Numbered from the stretch's first letter, positions 1-8,122 are shown. The stretch: DNA of 64,000 bases from Sarcodiotheca gaudichaudii (GCA_032355985.1 JAUKVZ010000002.1:124001-188000); one strand, 5' to 3'. Numbers and translations: made by a program. The notes: a model not told the origin generated them from the letters alone.

Positions 1-622
1 GCAGCTGCGACGTCGTCCACCCACTGCTGTTCGGATTGATGACCAGGGCGATCGTGCCGTCGCTTCGCACTGTGTTCATGCTGATGTCGCGCAGCATGCG
101 AGCGCCGCCTCGCACGCGACCCCGCGTCGGATTCAAACCCTCAAGCCGCAGCGGCCCCTCCGCGATCGCATACACCGGGTCACCCGGAAATGGCCCGCGC
201 AGCGGCGAGAGAAAGAGCTCGCCCCCTTCAAGGCTCTGCGCATTGTGCACAGCGCTCACGCTCACGTCGTACTTGTCATCACGCCGTGCGCCCTCTTCCG
301 GAATTGTGCACTTGACGACGACGATCGCGATGGAGTTCGACGAGGCAAGCTCCTCGAAGTTCTCAATCGGATTGCCCTGCTCCTTCAGCAGATTCGCCAG
401 CGGGCGCGCCACGACCAGATCAGCGCCCGAATCGCCCGTCCCCGGCAGACCGACGACAAGCCCGAATCCCTGGAGCACCGATTCGCCCTGTCCCTCAAGA
501 CGGACGATGTCCTGAACGGTCATCGCATGGGCGGCGGGCGCCGGGAGGAGGAGCAGCGCCACCGATGCGAGGAAACCGGTCAGGAACAAGTGAGTCAGCC
601 GACTGTGTGATTGCATGGTCAT
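1..622 (-). CDS. flgI: Flagellar P-ring protein FlgI (3' end outside window)
   Basis: FlgI builds the periplasmic P-ring around the flagellar rod in the peptidoglycan layer. I translated the minus strand by hand from the ATG at 622. A hydrophobic signal peptide ends near an AHA motif, followed by the family's opening pattern: a segment reading VQDIVRLEGQ, then QGFGLVVGLPGTGDSG, and later NPTRGRVRGGARM. About 207 residues are present; the rest lies beyond base 1. A second in-frame ATG two codons on (616) is an alternative start. It follows flgH by about 28 bases and is the last visible gene of the flgF-G-A-H-I cluster. P- and L-ring genes together imply an outer membrane. Confidence 0.9.
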   Translation of the reverse strand, partial: MTMQSHSRLTHLFLTGFLASVALLLLPAPAAHAMTVQDIVRLEGQGESVLQGFGLVVGLPGTGDSGADLVVARPLANLLKEQGNPIENFEELASSNSIAIVVVKCTIPEEGARRDDKYDVSVSAVHNAQSLEGGELFLSPLRGPFPGDPVYAIAEGPLRLEGLNPTRGRVRGGARMLRDISMNTVRSDGTIALVINPNSSGWTTSQL

Positions 623-650
623 AACCTGCGAAGCGTCGCTTCGATAAGTT

Positions 651-1334
651 TCAGAAGTTGAAGAGCGTCTCGAACAGACGCGGGAAGATGCCCTTCTTCG
701 TCGCGTTCTTCATCTGGCCCTCGTGACGAACCGTGTAACGAAGGTCATACAGACGATTCGATTCGACCTCGCCCGACTCCTCGTCGATGTCCTCAGTGCG
801 ACAGATGCCGCTGAGAAGGAAGGTCTGAATCTCCTCGTCCGTCTGAATCCTGGACTTCGCCTCGAGCACAAGCGTGTTGTTCGGCTTCACATCAATGACG
901 CGCGCCGTAATCTTGCCGCTGATGTCATCCTTGCGCTCGTATTCGCCTTCGCCCTCGAACTCAACGCCGGCGCCGACGCGAATCGTCGAAAGATCCGTCA
1001 CCTCATCCTCATTGTTCTTTGTGAAGATGTACTCCAGCAGATCCGTCGGCAGCACATACGAGGAATCAATCTCGTAGTCCTTCTCCGTCTCCAGACCCTG
1101 CTCGCGCTTCACGTTCGATCGCTCATTCACCACGATCGTCACAAGATCATTGATCGCATACGTGCGAGGCTCCTTCGGAGGCACCGCGATCAGCGACACG
1201 TTGTACAGCGGCTCAGCCGTGTCGATATCCACCGCGCCCTCAGGCGTCTCCGGCGGCGTCTGCTGAAACAGGCTCTGCGCCGAAGCGAAGGATGCCGCCC
1301 CGATCGCCAGCGTCACACTGATGCGCCTCATCAT
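651..1334 (-). CDS. flgH: Flagellar L-ring protein FlgH
   Basis: FlgH forms the L-ring bushing in the outer membrane. The 227-residue product starts with a signal peptide (MMRRISVTLAIGAASFASAQ). It has typical FlgH features: a segment YAINDLVTIVVNERS near residue 60, a GxEFEGEGEYERKDDISGKITARVIDVKPNNTL-type core (here residues about 120-155), and a LSGICRTEDID stretch near residue 175. Its start overlaps the flgA stop by 4 bases, suggesting translational coupling. Oddity: most FlgH proteins are lipoproteins, but no lipobox cysteine is visible after this signal sequence, so anchoring may differ. Confidence 0.92.
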   Translation of the reverse strand: MMRRISVTLAIGAASFASAQSLFQQTPPETPEGAVDIDTAEPLYNVSLIAVPPKEPRTYAINDLVTIVVNERSNVKREQGLETEKDYEIDSSYVLPTDLLEYIFTKNNEDEVTDLSTIRVGAGVEFEGEGEYERKDDISGKITARVIDVKPNNTLVLEAKSRIQTDEEIQTFLLSGICRTEDIDEESGEVESNRLYDLRYTVRHEGQMKNATKKGIFPRLFETLFNF

Positions 1335-2422
1335 GATCGTGTCTCCTCATCATCCTCATCAGCTGGAGCGCCGGCGCGCATGTGCTCGACATCCACCACC
1401 GCCCGGCCGCGCGCATCAACGCGCGCCAGGAAGGACTTGTCCGAGTCATCCATCCGAAGCTCGACAAGCTCGCCCTCAACGCCATCAGCAAGCGCCCGCG
1501 CTCGCGCCGAAAGCACGACGCTGCCGCTCAGGCATTTCACGTTCACAAGCTCGCCCCGCTTGATCAGCACCGGCGGCTCAAGATCCTCAGGCCGCAACAA
1601 CTCGCCCGCCTGCAACTTGGTCTTCAGCTTCTGCCCGACCGCATCATCCAAAGAAGGCACGACGCGCGAACCAGGCGCCAGCCACTTCTCCACGACCTGC
1701 ACATGCCGCTCCGAAAGCGTCTCATTTCGACGCACGTTCGAAACAAGCGTCAGCGCCGTCATGCGAACCTCAGCCTCGACGCGCACGGCTTGCTCGTCGA
1801 TGATCCGCTCATCCTCATAAATGCGAATGCGCACCGGCATCGCGCCCGAGCGACTCGAAGCCGTCGGCCGAACTTCAACCCGGCGCGTCCACTCCACACG
1901 CTCCAGGAACTCGGCGTCCGTCTCGCGAAAGAGAAGCTTCAGATCGACAAGATCGACATCAAAATGCCGCGCCAGCGTCTGCGTGATGATGTTGCGAATC
2001 GTCGGCCGCTCATCCAGCTCTACCGGCTGCGGCTTCGGATCGTCATAAGGCTTCCGCCCATCCGCATCCAAAGCGCCCGCATCCGTTTCAACAATGGCGC
2101 CCCGCAGTCGAACGACACAATGATCGCCCGAAAACGCCACCAGCCCCCAGTTGACGCCGTGATCGCTCAGGATCTCCCGAACGAATCGCATGCTGATGCG
2201 CGTCGTTCCATCCGTCACGCCATTGGACGCCTTGGATCGCAGCGTGATATCGGCAAGCGCCTTCGCGTCATCACCCGAAAGCACCGCCACATCGCCCAGC
2301 GTGATCGGCTGATCATGCTCCAGGCTCGCCGCGCTCTTGAGTCGAATCTCACCGGCGACCGCGACGCTCGAAAGCGCCATCGCCAGGCAGGCAAGAATCT
2401 TGTGAACTCCATTCACCATCAA
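1331..2422 (-). CDS. flgA: Flagella basal body P-ring formation protein FlgA
   Basis: FlgA is the periplasmic chaperone that helps P-ring (FlgI) assembly. The product is 363 residues, longer than the roughly 220 of enteric FlgA. After an N-terminal signal peptide (ending VAVAG) comes an extra N-terminal region. The C-terminal third holds the SAF-like domain: RRNETLSERHVQVVEKW, then VGQKLKTKLQAGELLRPED and KRGELVNVKCLSGSVVLSARA. It sits between flgG and flgH and overlaps flgH by 4 bases. The family call rests on the SAF domain plus gene order; the long N-terminal part is less clear. Confidence 0.85.
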   Translation of the reverse strand: MMVNGVHKILACLAMALSSVAVAGEIRLKSAASLEHDQPITLGDVAVLSGDDAKALADITLRSKASNGVTDGTTRISMRFVREILSDHGVNWGLVAFSGDHCVVRLRGAIVETDAGALDADGRKPYDDPKPQPVELDERPTIRNIITQTLARHFDVDLVDLKLLFRETDAEFLERVEWTRRVEVRPTASSRSGAMPVRIRIYEDERIIDEQAVRVEAEVRMTALTLVSNVRRNETLSERHVQVVEKWLAPGSRVVPSLDDAVGQKLKTKLQAGELLRPEDLEPPVLIKRGELVNVKCLSGSVVLSARARALADGVEGELVELRMDDSDKSFLARVDARGRAVVDVEHMRAGAPADEDDEETRS

Positions 2423-2453
2423 GCGTCACTCCTTGACGCGCCAGTCGCTGTCA

Positions 2454-3263
2454 TTAGTTGCCGAGTTGCGAGATGTTCTGCCACGTCTCGTCCGCGGCTC
2501 GAATCACCTGGCTGTTCATCTCAAAGGCACGCTGTGTTCGGATCAGATCAACAAGCTCGTTCGTCGGGTTGACGTTCGAAGCCTCCAGATGACCCGCAAG
2601 CAGCATGCCGCGCCCATCCAGCCCCGGCTCCCCGGAGATCTCCGGGCCCGATCCGGCCGTCTCGACGTACAGGTTCTCACCAATCTGCTCGAGACCCGCG
2701 GGATTGATAAACGTCGCCGTCTCAATCTCGCCGGCGAGAATCGGATCAGCGTCGCCATCAATCTTGTAGTAGACCTCGCCCGTGGACATGATCTGCACGT
2801 TCGTCGCGTCTTCAGGGATGTTGATCACCGGATCAAGACGACGACCCTCATCGTTGGCAAGCACCAGATCGCCATCAGAGTTCCTCGTGAAGTTGCCGGC
2901 GCGCGTGTAGCCAAGACCATTGGGCCCCTGCTCATCCTCGATCTGCACGCGGAAGAAACCGTTGCCGTTGATCATCACATCCAGCGGCCGATCCGTCGGC
3001 TGAGGCGAGCCCTGCTCGAAGTTCAGCTGTGTGCCCGAGACCTTGACGCCAAGACCGACATACAGACCCGTCGGACGCTCATCGCCGTTGGCGTTCTCAG
3101 TGCCAGGCTGCGCCTTCTCGACGTAGATCAGATCCTGGAAGTTGGCGCGGCTGGCCTTGTATCCATCCGTGTTCACGTTCGCCAGGTTGTTCGCGATGAT
3201 GTCCAGATTCGTGGACAGCGCCGCCATTCCCGTCGAAGCGGACTGCAATGCATTAATCGCCAT
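2454..3263 (-). CDS. flgG: Flagellar distal rod protein FlgG
   Basis: FlgG forms the distal rod of the flagellar basal body. The 269-residue product has the rod/hook N-terminal signature (ALQSASTGMAALSTNLDIIANNLANVNTDGYKA, residues about 4-36, quoted here as motif ANNLANVNTDGYKA). The FlgG-specific continuation follows (SRANFQDLIYVE), then the central domain (LDVMINGNGFFRVQ, YTRAGNFTRNSDGDLV). The C-terminal coiled segment (HLEASNVNPTNELVDLIR, then RAFEMNSQVIRAADE) is complete. Length matches the family. It lies 45 bases downstream of flgF and upstream of flgA. Confidence 0.95.
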   Translation of the reverse strand: MAINALQSASTGMAALSTNLDIIANNLANVNTDGYKASRANFQDLIYVEKAQPGTENANGDERPTGLYVGLGVKVSGTQLNFEQGSPQPTDRPLDVMINGNGFFRVQIEDEQGPNGLGYTRAGNFTRNSDGDLVLANDEGRRLDPVINIPEDATNVQIMSTGEVYYKIDGDADPILAGEIETATFINPAGLEQIGENLYVETAGSGPEISGEPGLDGRGMLLAGHLEASNVNPTNELVDLIRTQRAFEMNSQVIRAADETWQNISQLGN

Positions 3264-3308
3264 GAAACTCCCTCACCGGCGCCATCTGAAGCGCCCGTCA
3301 GTCAATGC

Positions 3309-4085
3309 CTAACTCAATCTGCCGAAGGTGTTGATCGCCCGATCCATCAGGCCGTCGATCATCTGAATCATGCGTGTGTTCGCCGACACCGTGCCCTGCG
3401 CCTTGGTCACCGAAGTCATCGCGCTGATCGGCTCCACGCCGGAGTTCTCCAGCACGCCCGATCGCACGAGGCCCGGATTGGCGATCCGCTGCGCCGGCCC
3501 GCCGGCAAGACGGAACTGATTGGCGCCCGTCTTGGCCAGCACGCGCGGATCGACGAACGCCGTAATCTGAAGCTGCGCGACTTCCGCGCCATCCTGCATC
3601 AGCGAGCCGTCGGAGCCGACGCTCACCGGAACATTCGGATCAAGCGTGATCGGACGATTGTTCGCATCAAGCACCGGCTCACCCGTCGTGGATGTCACCA
3701 GCGTCCCGCGCGAGTTCAGCGTCATCGCCCCGTCACGTGTGAATCGATATCGCTCCGCGCCCGATCCCTCGCCCGAATCGACGACGAAGAACCCAGGCCC
3801 CTCGATCGCAAGATCAAGCGGATTGTCGGTCGTGCGCAAACTGGACTGCGTAAACGCGCTGCCCGTGCGCTCGAGCAGGACGCCGCCGCCAAGCTGTTCA
3901 AGAAGAGCGTCAGAAGGCAGCGTCGGAAGCTGATCTTCAACGCGAGCGACATTGCGCTGCGCGACGACCGGCACATCCGCCTTGAATCCCGTGGTGTTCA
4001 CATTGGCAAGATTGTTCGCCGCCACATCCAGCCGGTACATCCCCGTCTGCACGCCCGACGCCGAGAGATAGAGGCCGTAGTTCAC
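3309..4085 (-). CDS. flgF: Flagellar proximal rod protein, FlgF-like
   Basis: A second rod/hook family protein, 258 residues. N-terminal pattern MNYGLYLSASGVQTGM and then AANNLANVNTTGFKAD; central LDLAIEGPGFFVVD and YRFTRDGAMTLNSRG; C-terminal ENSGVEPISAMTSV followed by TRMIQMIDGLMDRAINTFGRL. Being shorter than FlgG and directly upstream of it makes FlgF the best assignment; FlgE and FlgC fit less well by length and order. The start overlaps the upstream 60-residue ORF by 4 bases. Confidence 0.88.
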   Translation of the reverse strand: MNYGLYLSASGVQTGMYRLDVAANNLANVNTTGFKADVPVVAQRNVARVEDQLPTLPSDALLEQLGGGVLLERTGSAFTQSSLRTTDNPLDLAIEGPGFFVVDSGEGSGAERYRFTRDGAMTLNSRGTLVTSTTGEPVLDANNRPITLDPNVPVSVGSDGSLMQDGAEVAQLQITAFVDPRVLAKTGANQFRLAGGPAQRIANPGLVRSGVLENSGVEPISAMTSVTKAQGTVSANTRMIQMIDGLMDRAINTFGRLS

Positions 4086-4264
4086 GAGGCGGCCTCCTTC
4101 GAAAGAATCTCCACCAGCGCCTGTGCTCGCGCCCGCTCATTCACCCGCGCCATGTGCACGCTCGTCGCCAGATGCGCCAGCGAAACGATCCGAGCGCTAA
4201 GCTGAGCGCCCCGGTCATCCGGCCGCGTCGTTGATCGCGTCGAGTTGTCCATTGCAATCCGCAT
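4082..4264 (-). CDS. Small hypothetical protein heading the flagellar rod cluster
   Basis: A 60-residue ORF whose stop overlaps the flgF start by 4 bases, so it is probably translated with it. An AAGG sequence six bases before the ATG could serve as ribosome binding site, and a sigma-54-like promoter lies about 48 bases upstream of the ATG. The product has no signal peptide or membrane segment. It is charged, with a predicted helical C-terminal half (ARIVSLAHLATSVHMARVN, then RARAQALVEILSKEAAS). I do not recognise the family. Position suggests a flagellar accessory role; the function is unknown. Confidence 0.6.
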   Translation of the reverse strand: MRIAMDNSTRSTTRPDDRGAQLSARIVSLAHLATSVHMARVNERARAQALVEILSKEAAS

Positions 4265-4311
4265 GGGCGCCTTCAGTGACGAGAGAGAAACAGAGGGGAC
4301 CTGACTCTCAT

Positions 4312-4327
4312 CTCAACTGGCGTGCCA
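4312..4327 (-). promoter_or_regulatory. Candidate sigma-54 promoter of the flagellar cluster
   Basis: Read on the minus strand the site is TGGCACG-CCAG-TTGAG. The sigma-54 consensus is TGGCACG, four bases, then TTGCW. The -24 half is perfect and spacing is exact; the only mismatch is the C of the -12 GC. Transcription would begin near 4301, about 37 bases before the ATG at 4264. Sigma-54 control of flagellar genes is common in bacteria, so the position fits. No enhancer-binding protein is encoded in the window. The rest of the 4265-4505 gap shows nothing else I can support. Confidence 0.55.
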
Positions 4328-4505
4328 TGCGAATCCCTGCGTGATGCGGCCGATCCATGCGCCCCCCGCGCAACCATCGCGCAGGGTTCGCCCCCCAACG
4401 GCGCATGACGCGCAGTTCGTGCGCACACCCGGCGCACGTCCGACCTTGTTGCGCAAGCGCCGAAAGTGACGCCTTCAAAGCGCGTCCGCCGATACATCTC
4501 CCCCG

Positions 4506-5444
4506 ATGAGTGCGCTGAATTACGAGTCCATCGCCAGACGTTTCCTCGACTTCGTGCGCATCGAGTGCGGCCTCAGTTCAAACACCATCGAGGCCTACGG
4601 CCGCGACGTTCGCGATCTCTTCATCGAACTCAACGATCGAGGCGTCACCGGCGTCCAGAAGATCGATCCTCGCGACCTCGCCGAGCATCTCATCGCCCTC
4701 AAAAATGATCGTGGCCTCAGCACCAGCTCCATCGCTCGCCACCTCGCGACGATCAAGGTGCTCTTCCGCTACCTCGTCAGCACCGGCGTCCTCGAAACCA
4801 ACCCCGCCGACTGGCTCGACCAGCCCACCCGCTGGAAGAAGCTTCCATCCGTCCTCTCGCCCGCCGATGTCCGCAAGCTGCTCGAAGCCCCCCAGCCGCC
4901 GGAGAACGGGACCAACGGCAAGCGATCCTGCCTCCCACTCTGGCTGCGCGATCGAGCCATGCTCGAACTCCTCTACGCCAGCGGCCTTCGCGCCTCGGAA
5001 GTCGGCGGCATCGGCATCCGAGACATCAGCGAATCGCTCGGCGTCATCCGTGTGCTGGGCAAGGGAGATCGCGAGCGCCTCGTCCCCATGGGCATCCCCG
5101 CCCGCGAAGCCGTCGATCGCTACATCGCCGAATGCCGCCCCCTGCTGGTCAAATCCGACGGCCGCGACAAGGAACGCCTGCTCCTCTCCCGCACCGGACG
5201 CCCCCTTGAACGGGTGGCTGTCTGGCAGCTGGTCAAGAAACACGCCGAAGCCGCCGGCCTGCGGAATGTCCATCCACACACGCTGCGCCATTCGTTCGCG
5301 ACACACATGCTCATCGGCGGCGCCGACCTGCGCGTCGTCCAGGAGTTGCTGGGCCATTCCGACATCAGCACGACGCAGGTCTACACCCACGTCGATCGCT
5401 CACGCCTGAAGGATGTCCATCGCCGCTTCCACCCGCGCGGGTGA
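4506..5444 (+). CDS. xerD: Tyrosine site-specific recombinase XerC/XerD
   Basis: Xer recombinases resolve chromosome dimers at dif sites. The 312-residue protein has an N-terminal core-binding SAM-like domain (FLDFVRIECGLSSNTIEAYGRD) and a catalytic domain with the full tyrosine-recombinase set: Arg in ASGLRASE (about 165), Lys in VLGKGDRER (about 188), HxxR in HPHTLRHSFATHM (about 259-262), His in LLGHSDIS, and the Tyr nucleophile in TQVYTHVD (about 294). Length and motif spacing fit housekeeping Xer, not a phage integrase, and no attachment repeats are seen. No ribosome binding site precedes the ATG, so a leaderless transcript is possible. XerC and XerD cannot be told apart here. Confidence 0.9.
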   Translation: MSALNYESIARRFLDFVRIECGLSSNTIEAYGRDVRDLFIELNDRGVTGVQKIDPRDLAEHLIALKNDRGLSTSSIARHLATIKVLFRYLVSTGVLETNPADWLDQPTRWKKLPSVLSPADVRKLLEAPQPPENGTNGKRSCLPLWLRDRAMLELLYASGLRASEVGGIGIRDISESLGVIRVLGKGDRERLVPMGIPAREAVDRYIAECRPLLVKSDGRDKERLLLSRTGRPLERVAVWQLVKKHAEAAGLRNVHPHTLRHSFATHMLIGGADLRVVQELLGHSDISTTQVYTHVDRSRLKDVHRRFHPRG

Positions 5445-5446
5445 TA

Positions 5447-5506
5447 GTGCGAAACGCACCATTGGCGATCGTTCGCCACGCAGGCACTGCATTAGTACGA
5501 AACGTA
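5447..5506. repeat. Three small perfect hairpins between convergent genes
   Basis: Three short inverted repeats follow one another: GTGCGaaaCGCAC at 5447-5459, TGGCGatcgttCGCCA at 5463-5478, and TACGaaaCGTA at 5496-5506. They fill the 62-base gap between the convergent xerD gene and the membrane-protein gene. None is followed by a T-run on either strand. A factor-assisted bidirectional terminator or mRNA 3'-end stabiliser is possible. Confidence 0.45.
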
Positions 5507-6409
5507 TTAAATGGGACGCGAAAGCGGATCGCCGGACCCGGGGCGCATGAGGCCCTTGCCGTCGTCTTCTTTCGCTGCAGACGCCGCTGAGGCCGCCGCC
5601 CGCTTGAGGCTGGGGGCGACATCAAGCGTTTCGTCGCCGATGGCTCGATTCAGCGCCCCGACCGATCGCGGCGTGCTCTGGGCGGCGACGCGGATCTTCG
5701 AGATCTCCTTCTCGAGCTTCTCGTCGAGTTCGCTGACCGCCGTGACGATCACGCCCTGCTCCACGGCCACCGAGAAGCGATACGCAATCATCACCACAAG
5801 CGCCAAAGCCACGATGGGCAGGAAGAGCCCATTGAGATACAGCATGAACGCCGAGGGCGCGCCTGGTGCGCTGGATCGGATGGCGTCGCTTGTGGTCGTC
5901 AGCCATTCGTAGCTGGCGAAGACGCCCATGAAGGAGACCGCCGGCAGGATGGAATGCAGCGGCAGACACATCAGCACGAGGATCAGCGACCACGTGCTGG
6001 CCGTCACCGCCTTTTCGACGCCGGGGACATTGGCCCCACCTCCCACCGAGACGGCGTTCATGATCAGGATCGCCAGAATCAGCGAGGCAAACACCCCGAT
6101 GGTCTGATCGATGGCCGAGATTGCGCCGAACTGCACATCGCGCGGGCTGCGGACTCGATTGACGTTGACCGCCAGGCTTTCGGTGGGCTGGATCTCAGCT
6201 TTGCCTTCCGGCGTGAGGACGACTTCGACGTTGGGCTGCTTCACCTCGTCGGGGTCGAACTCCATGGCTCGCATGTCGGTGAAGTGGACGAAGGCGAAGA
6301 TGAGCATGTGCAGCAACAGCGCGATCGCCAACATCAGGGCGCAAGCCATGACGTTAAAGCGAAGATGGCGCAATGCCGGCGAAACATGCGGTGAATGGGA
6401 CTTCGCCAC
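5507..6409 (-). CDS. Unrecognised multi-pass membrane protein
   Basis: The 300-residue protein has about four to five hydrophobic stretches: residues about 18-42 (VMACALMLAIALLLHMLIFAFV), 102-122 (FASLILAILIMNAV), 140-165, and 190-212 (LFLPIVALALVVMIAYRF). The segment between the first two is hydrophilic and probably periplasmic or cytosolic (DPDEVKQPNVEVVLTPEG). The C-terminal 85 residues are charged then alanine-rich, with a coiled-coil-like start (ELDEKLEKEISKIRVAAQ). I do not recognise the family. It is monocistronic, convergent with xerD and divergent from mqnC. No function is proposed. Confidence 0.7.
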   Translation of the reverse strand: MAKSHSPHVSPALRHLRFNVMACALMLAIALLLHMLIFAFVHFTDMRAMEFDPDEVKQPNVEVVLTPEGKAEIQPTESLAVNVNRVRSPRDVQFGAISAIDQTIGVFASLILAILIMNAVSVGGGANVPGVEKAVTASTWSLILVLMCLPLHSILPAVSFMGVFASYEWLTTTSDAIRSSAPGAPSAFMLYLNGLFLPIVALALVVMIAYRFSVAVEQGVIVTAVSELDEKLEKEISKIRVAAQSTPRSVGALNRAIGDETLDVAPSLKRAAASAASAAKEDDGKGLMRPGSGDPLSRPI

Positions 6410-6498
6410 GGCGAGCTCTCACATCCCTTCCAGCGGGGTCACGAATCCAGTTCGATATCGGCCTCTGGCGAGGCCTTCTGAAGGGCGGATGGCGGGAG

Positions 6499-6530
6499 CG
6501 TCCCGGAAGAGGCGCCGGTGCGCCGGGACG
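6499..6530. repeat. 8-bp perfect inverted repeat in a divergent promoter gap
   Basis: CGTCCCGG (6499-6506) and CCGGGACG (6523-6530) are exact inverse complements, and the 16-base loop contains the palindrome GGCGCC. The site lies in the 204-base gap between the membrane-protein gene (minus) and mqnC (plus), so it could be an operator for either. There is no adjacent T-run to make it a terminator. Confidence 0.35.
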
Positions 6531-6613
6531 GGGTGGGGTATCGCCCCTCAGACAGGCCGCGGACGCATCAAAGATTTCAGAGAACATTGAAAATCAGGCC
6601 CTCTGAGGATCAG

Positions 6614-8089
6614 ATGGACGTGTCTGGTCTGCTACCCTTCCGTCCCATGTCTGCCCTCCATCAACCACCAAAAGAGCGCCCGGACCTTGATCCGATGGAT
6701 CGCGGCCTGCTTTCGGCCGTGGCTTCGGGGGAGGTTCGCCTGACGGGCGAGCAGGCGCTGGCATTGCTTCGCACGGCCCCGCTGCACGCGCTTGGGCGAT
6801 GGGCGGATGCACGTTGCCGCACGCTGCATGGCGACGATCTGCGGACGTACGTCATCGATCGCAACATCAACTACACGAACGTCTGCACGGCCAAGTGCAC
6901 GTTCTGCGCGTTTCGGCGCGATCTTGATGATGACGATGCGTACACGCTCGAGTACGAGCAGCTGTACGAGAAGATTGCGGAGCTGGTTGAAATCGGCGGG
7001 ACGCAGATTCTGATGCAGGGCGGGATGAATCCGGAGCTGCCTCTGGACTGGTACATCGATCTGCTGCACGGCATCAAGGAGCGCTTTCCCAGCGTGCATG
7101 TGCATGGGTTCTCGCCCCCGGAGTTCATTGAGTTCGTGCACTTCTTTGATCCGCCCGGCTCGACGCTTGCCGAAAAGCTTCGCTGGGTGATGGTGCGGCT
7201 GCAGGATGCGGGTCTTGATTCTCTTCCCGGCGGCGGCGGCGAGATCTTTTCGCATCCCGTGCGGCGCAAGATCGGGCTGGGCAAGTGCGACGCCGAGGCG
7301 TGGCTGACGACGATGTATGTCGCGCACTCGCTGGGCATGTTCACCAGCGCGACGATGATGTTCGGGCACATCGAAGGGCTTGCCGATCGCGTGCATCACA
7401 TGATGCTTGTGCGCGAATGGCAGGATCGAGCGCTGACTGAGTTTGCCGATGGTTGCGAGCGTGAAGATGGCGCCGTGCATCCGGGCGGGTGCTACAAGGC
7501 GTTCATCTCCTGGCCCTTCCAGCGCGAGAACACGCCGCTGGGCCGGCTGAAGGAATGGGGCCAGCAGGAAGGCGAACTCGACTCGACGTATCCGGGCGAT
7601 GTGATCGCGAATCTGACGGGCGATGGCGATGCGAAGGCGCATCCGGAGTTCGGACGCAGGCTTCGCATGGCCGGCGGCGTGGAATACCTTCGAACGCAGG
7701 CGATCAGCCGCCTCGTGCTGGACAACATTTATTCGATCGGCGCGAGCTGGGTGACAATGGGGCCGCACATCGGGCAGGTGGCGCTGGCGTTCGGCGCCAA
7801 TGACATGGGCTCTGTGATGATGGAGGAGAACGTGGTGTCTTCGGCGGGCACGACGTACTGCCTGAATGAGCCGGTGCTTTGCCGCCTGATTCGCGATGCG
7901 GGCTTCACACCGGCGCAGCGCGACAACGTATACGACGTTCTGCGGATTCATGCGGGGACGACGAGCCCGGATCTGGAAGTGCAGGACTGGTCGGCGCATC
8001 GCGCTCGGCGGCTGCACATTGAATCAAGCGACGAGCCTGAAATTGTCACGAAGCCTGCAGTGCAGGTGACGATCGGCGCCGAAGACTGA
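6614..8089 (+). CDS. mqnC: Cyclic dehypoxanthinyl futalosine synthase MqnC (radical SAM)
   Basis: MqnC cyclises dehypoxanthinyl futalosine in the futalosine route to menaquinone, using a [4Fe-4S] cluster and S-adenosylmethionine. The cluster ligands are in NVCTAKCTFCAF (CxxxCxxC, about residues 93-100). Family-specific blocks follow: MQGGMNPELPLDWY, GLDSLPGGGGEIFSH, TSATMMFGHIE, ISWPFQRENTPLG, SWVTMGPHIGQVALAFGANDMG and EENVVSSAGTTY. These separate MqnC from MqnE and CofH. At 491 residues it is about 100 longer than usual, with extra residues after TEFADGCERE and between LKEWGQQEGE and MAGGVEYL. GAGG precedes the chosen start; an ATG at 6647, eight bases after TACCCT, could be a leaderless start. 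mqnB lies at 24806. Confidence 0.9.
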   Translation: MDVSGLLPFRPMSALHQPPKERPDLDPMDRGLLSAVASGEVRLTGEQALALLRTAPLHALGRWADARCRTLHGDDLRTYVIDRNINYTNVCTAKCTFCAFRRDLDDDDAYTLEYEQLYEKIAELVEIGGTQILMQGGMNPELPLDWYIDLLHGIKERFPSVHVHGFSPPEFIEFVHFFDPPGSTLAEKLRWVMVRLQDAGLDSLPGGGGEIFSHPVRRKIGLGKCDAEAWLTTMYVAHSLGMFTSATMMFGHIEGLADRVHHMMLVREWQDRALTEFADGCEREDGAVHPGGCYKAFISWPFQRENTPLGRLKEWGQQEGELDSTYPGDVIANLTGDGDAKAHPEFGRRLRMAGGVEYLRTQAISRLVLDNIYSIGASWVTMGPHIGQVALAFGANDMGSVMMEENVVSSAGTTYCLNEPVLCRLIRDAGFTPAQRDNVYDVLRIHAGTTSPDLEVQDWSAHRARRLHIESSDEPEIVTKPAVQVTIGAED

Positions 8090-8122
8090 ACGCTTCAGCC
8101 GCATCCCGGCAGGGAGAGCATT

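Noticed and set aside
2433-4205. 590-codon plus-strand ORF opposite flgG and flgF
   Set aside because: It lies antisense to two clear flagellar genes, is arginine/histidine-rich without any domain, and reflects the GC-rich codon pattern of the real strand.
4273-4497. 74-codon minus-strand ORF upstream of the flagellar cluster
   Set aside because: It overlaps the sigma-54-like promoter, has no domain and is arginine-rich in the way of chance GC-rich frames.
4506-5444. Xer-type recombinase as the integrase of a mobile element
   Set aside because: Its size and motifs fit housekeeping Xer; no attachment-site repeats, cargo or composition shift is seen around it.
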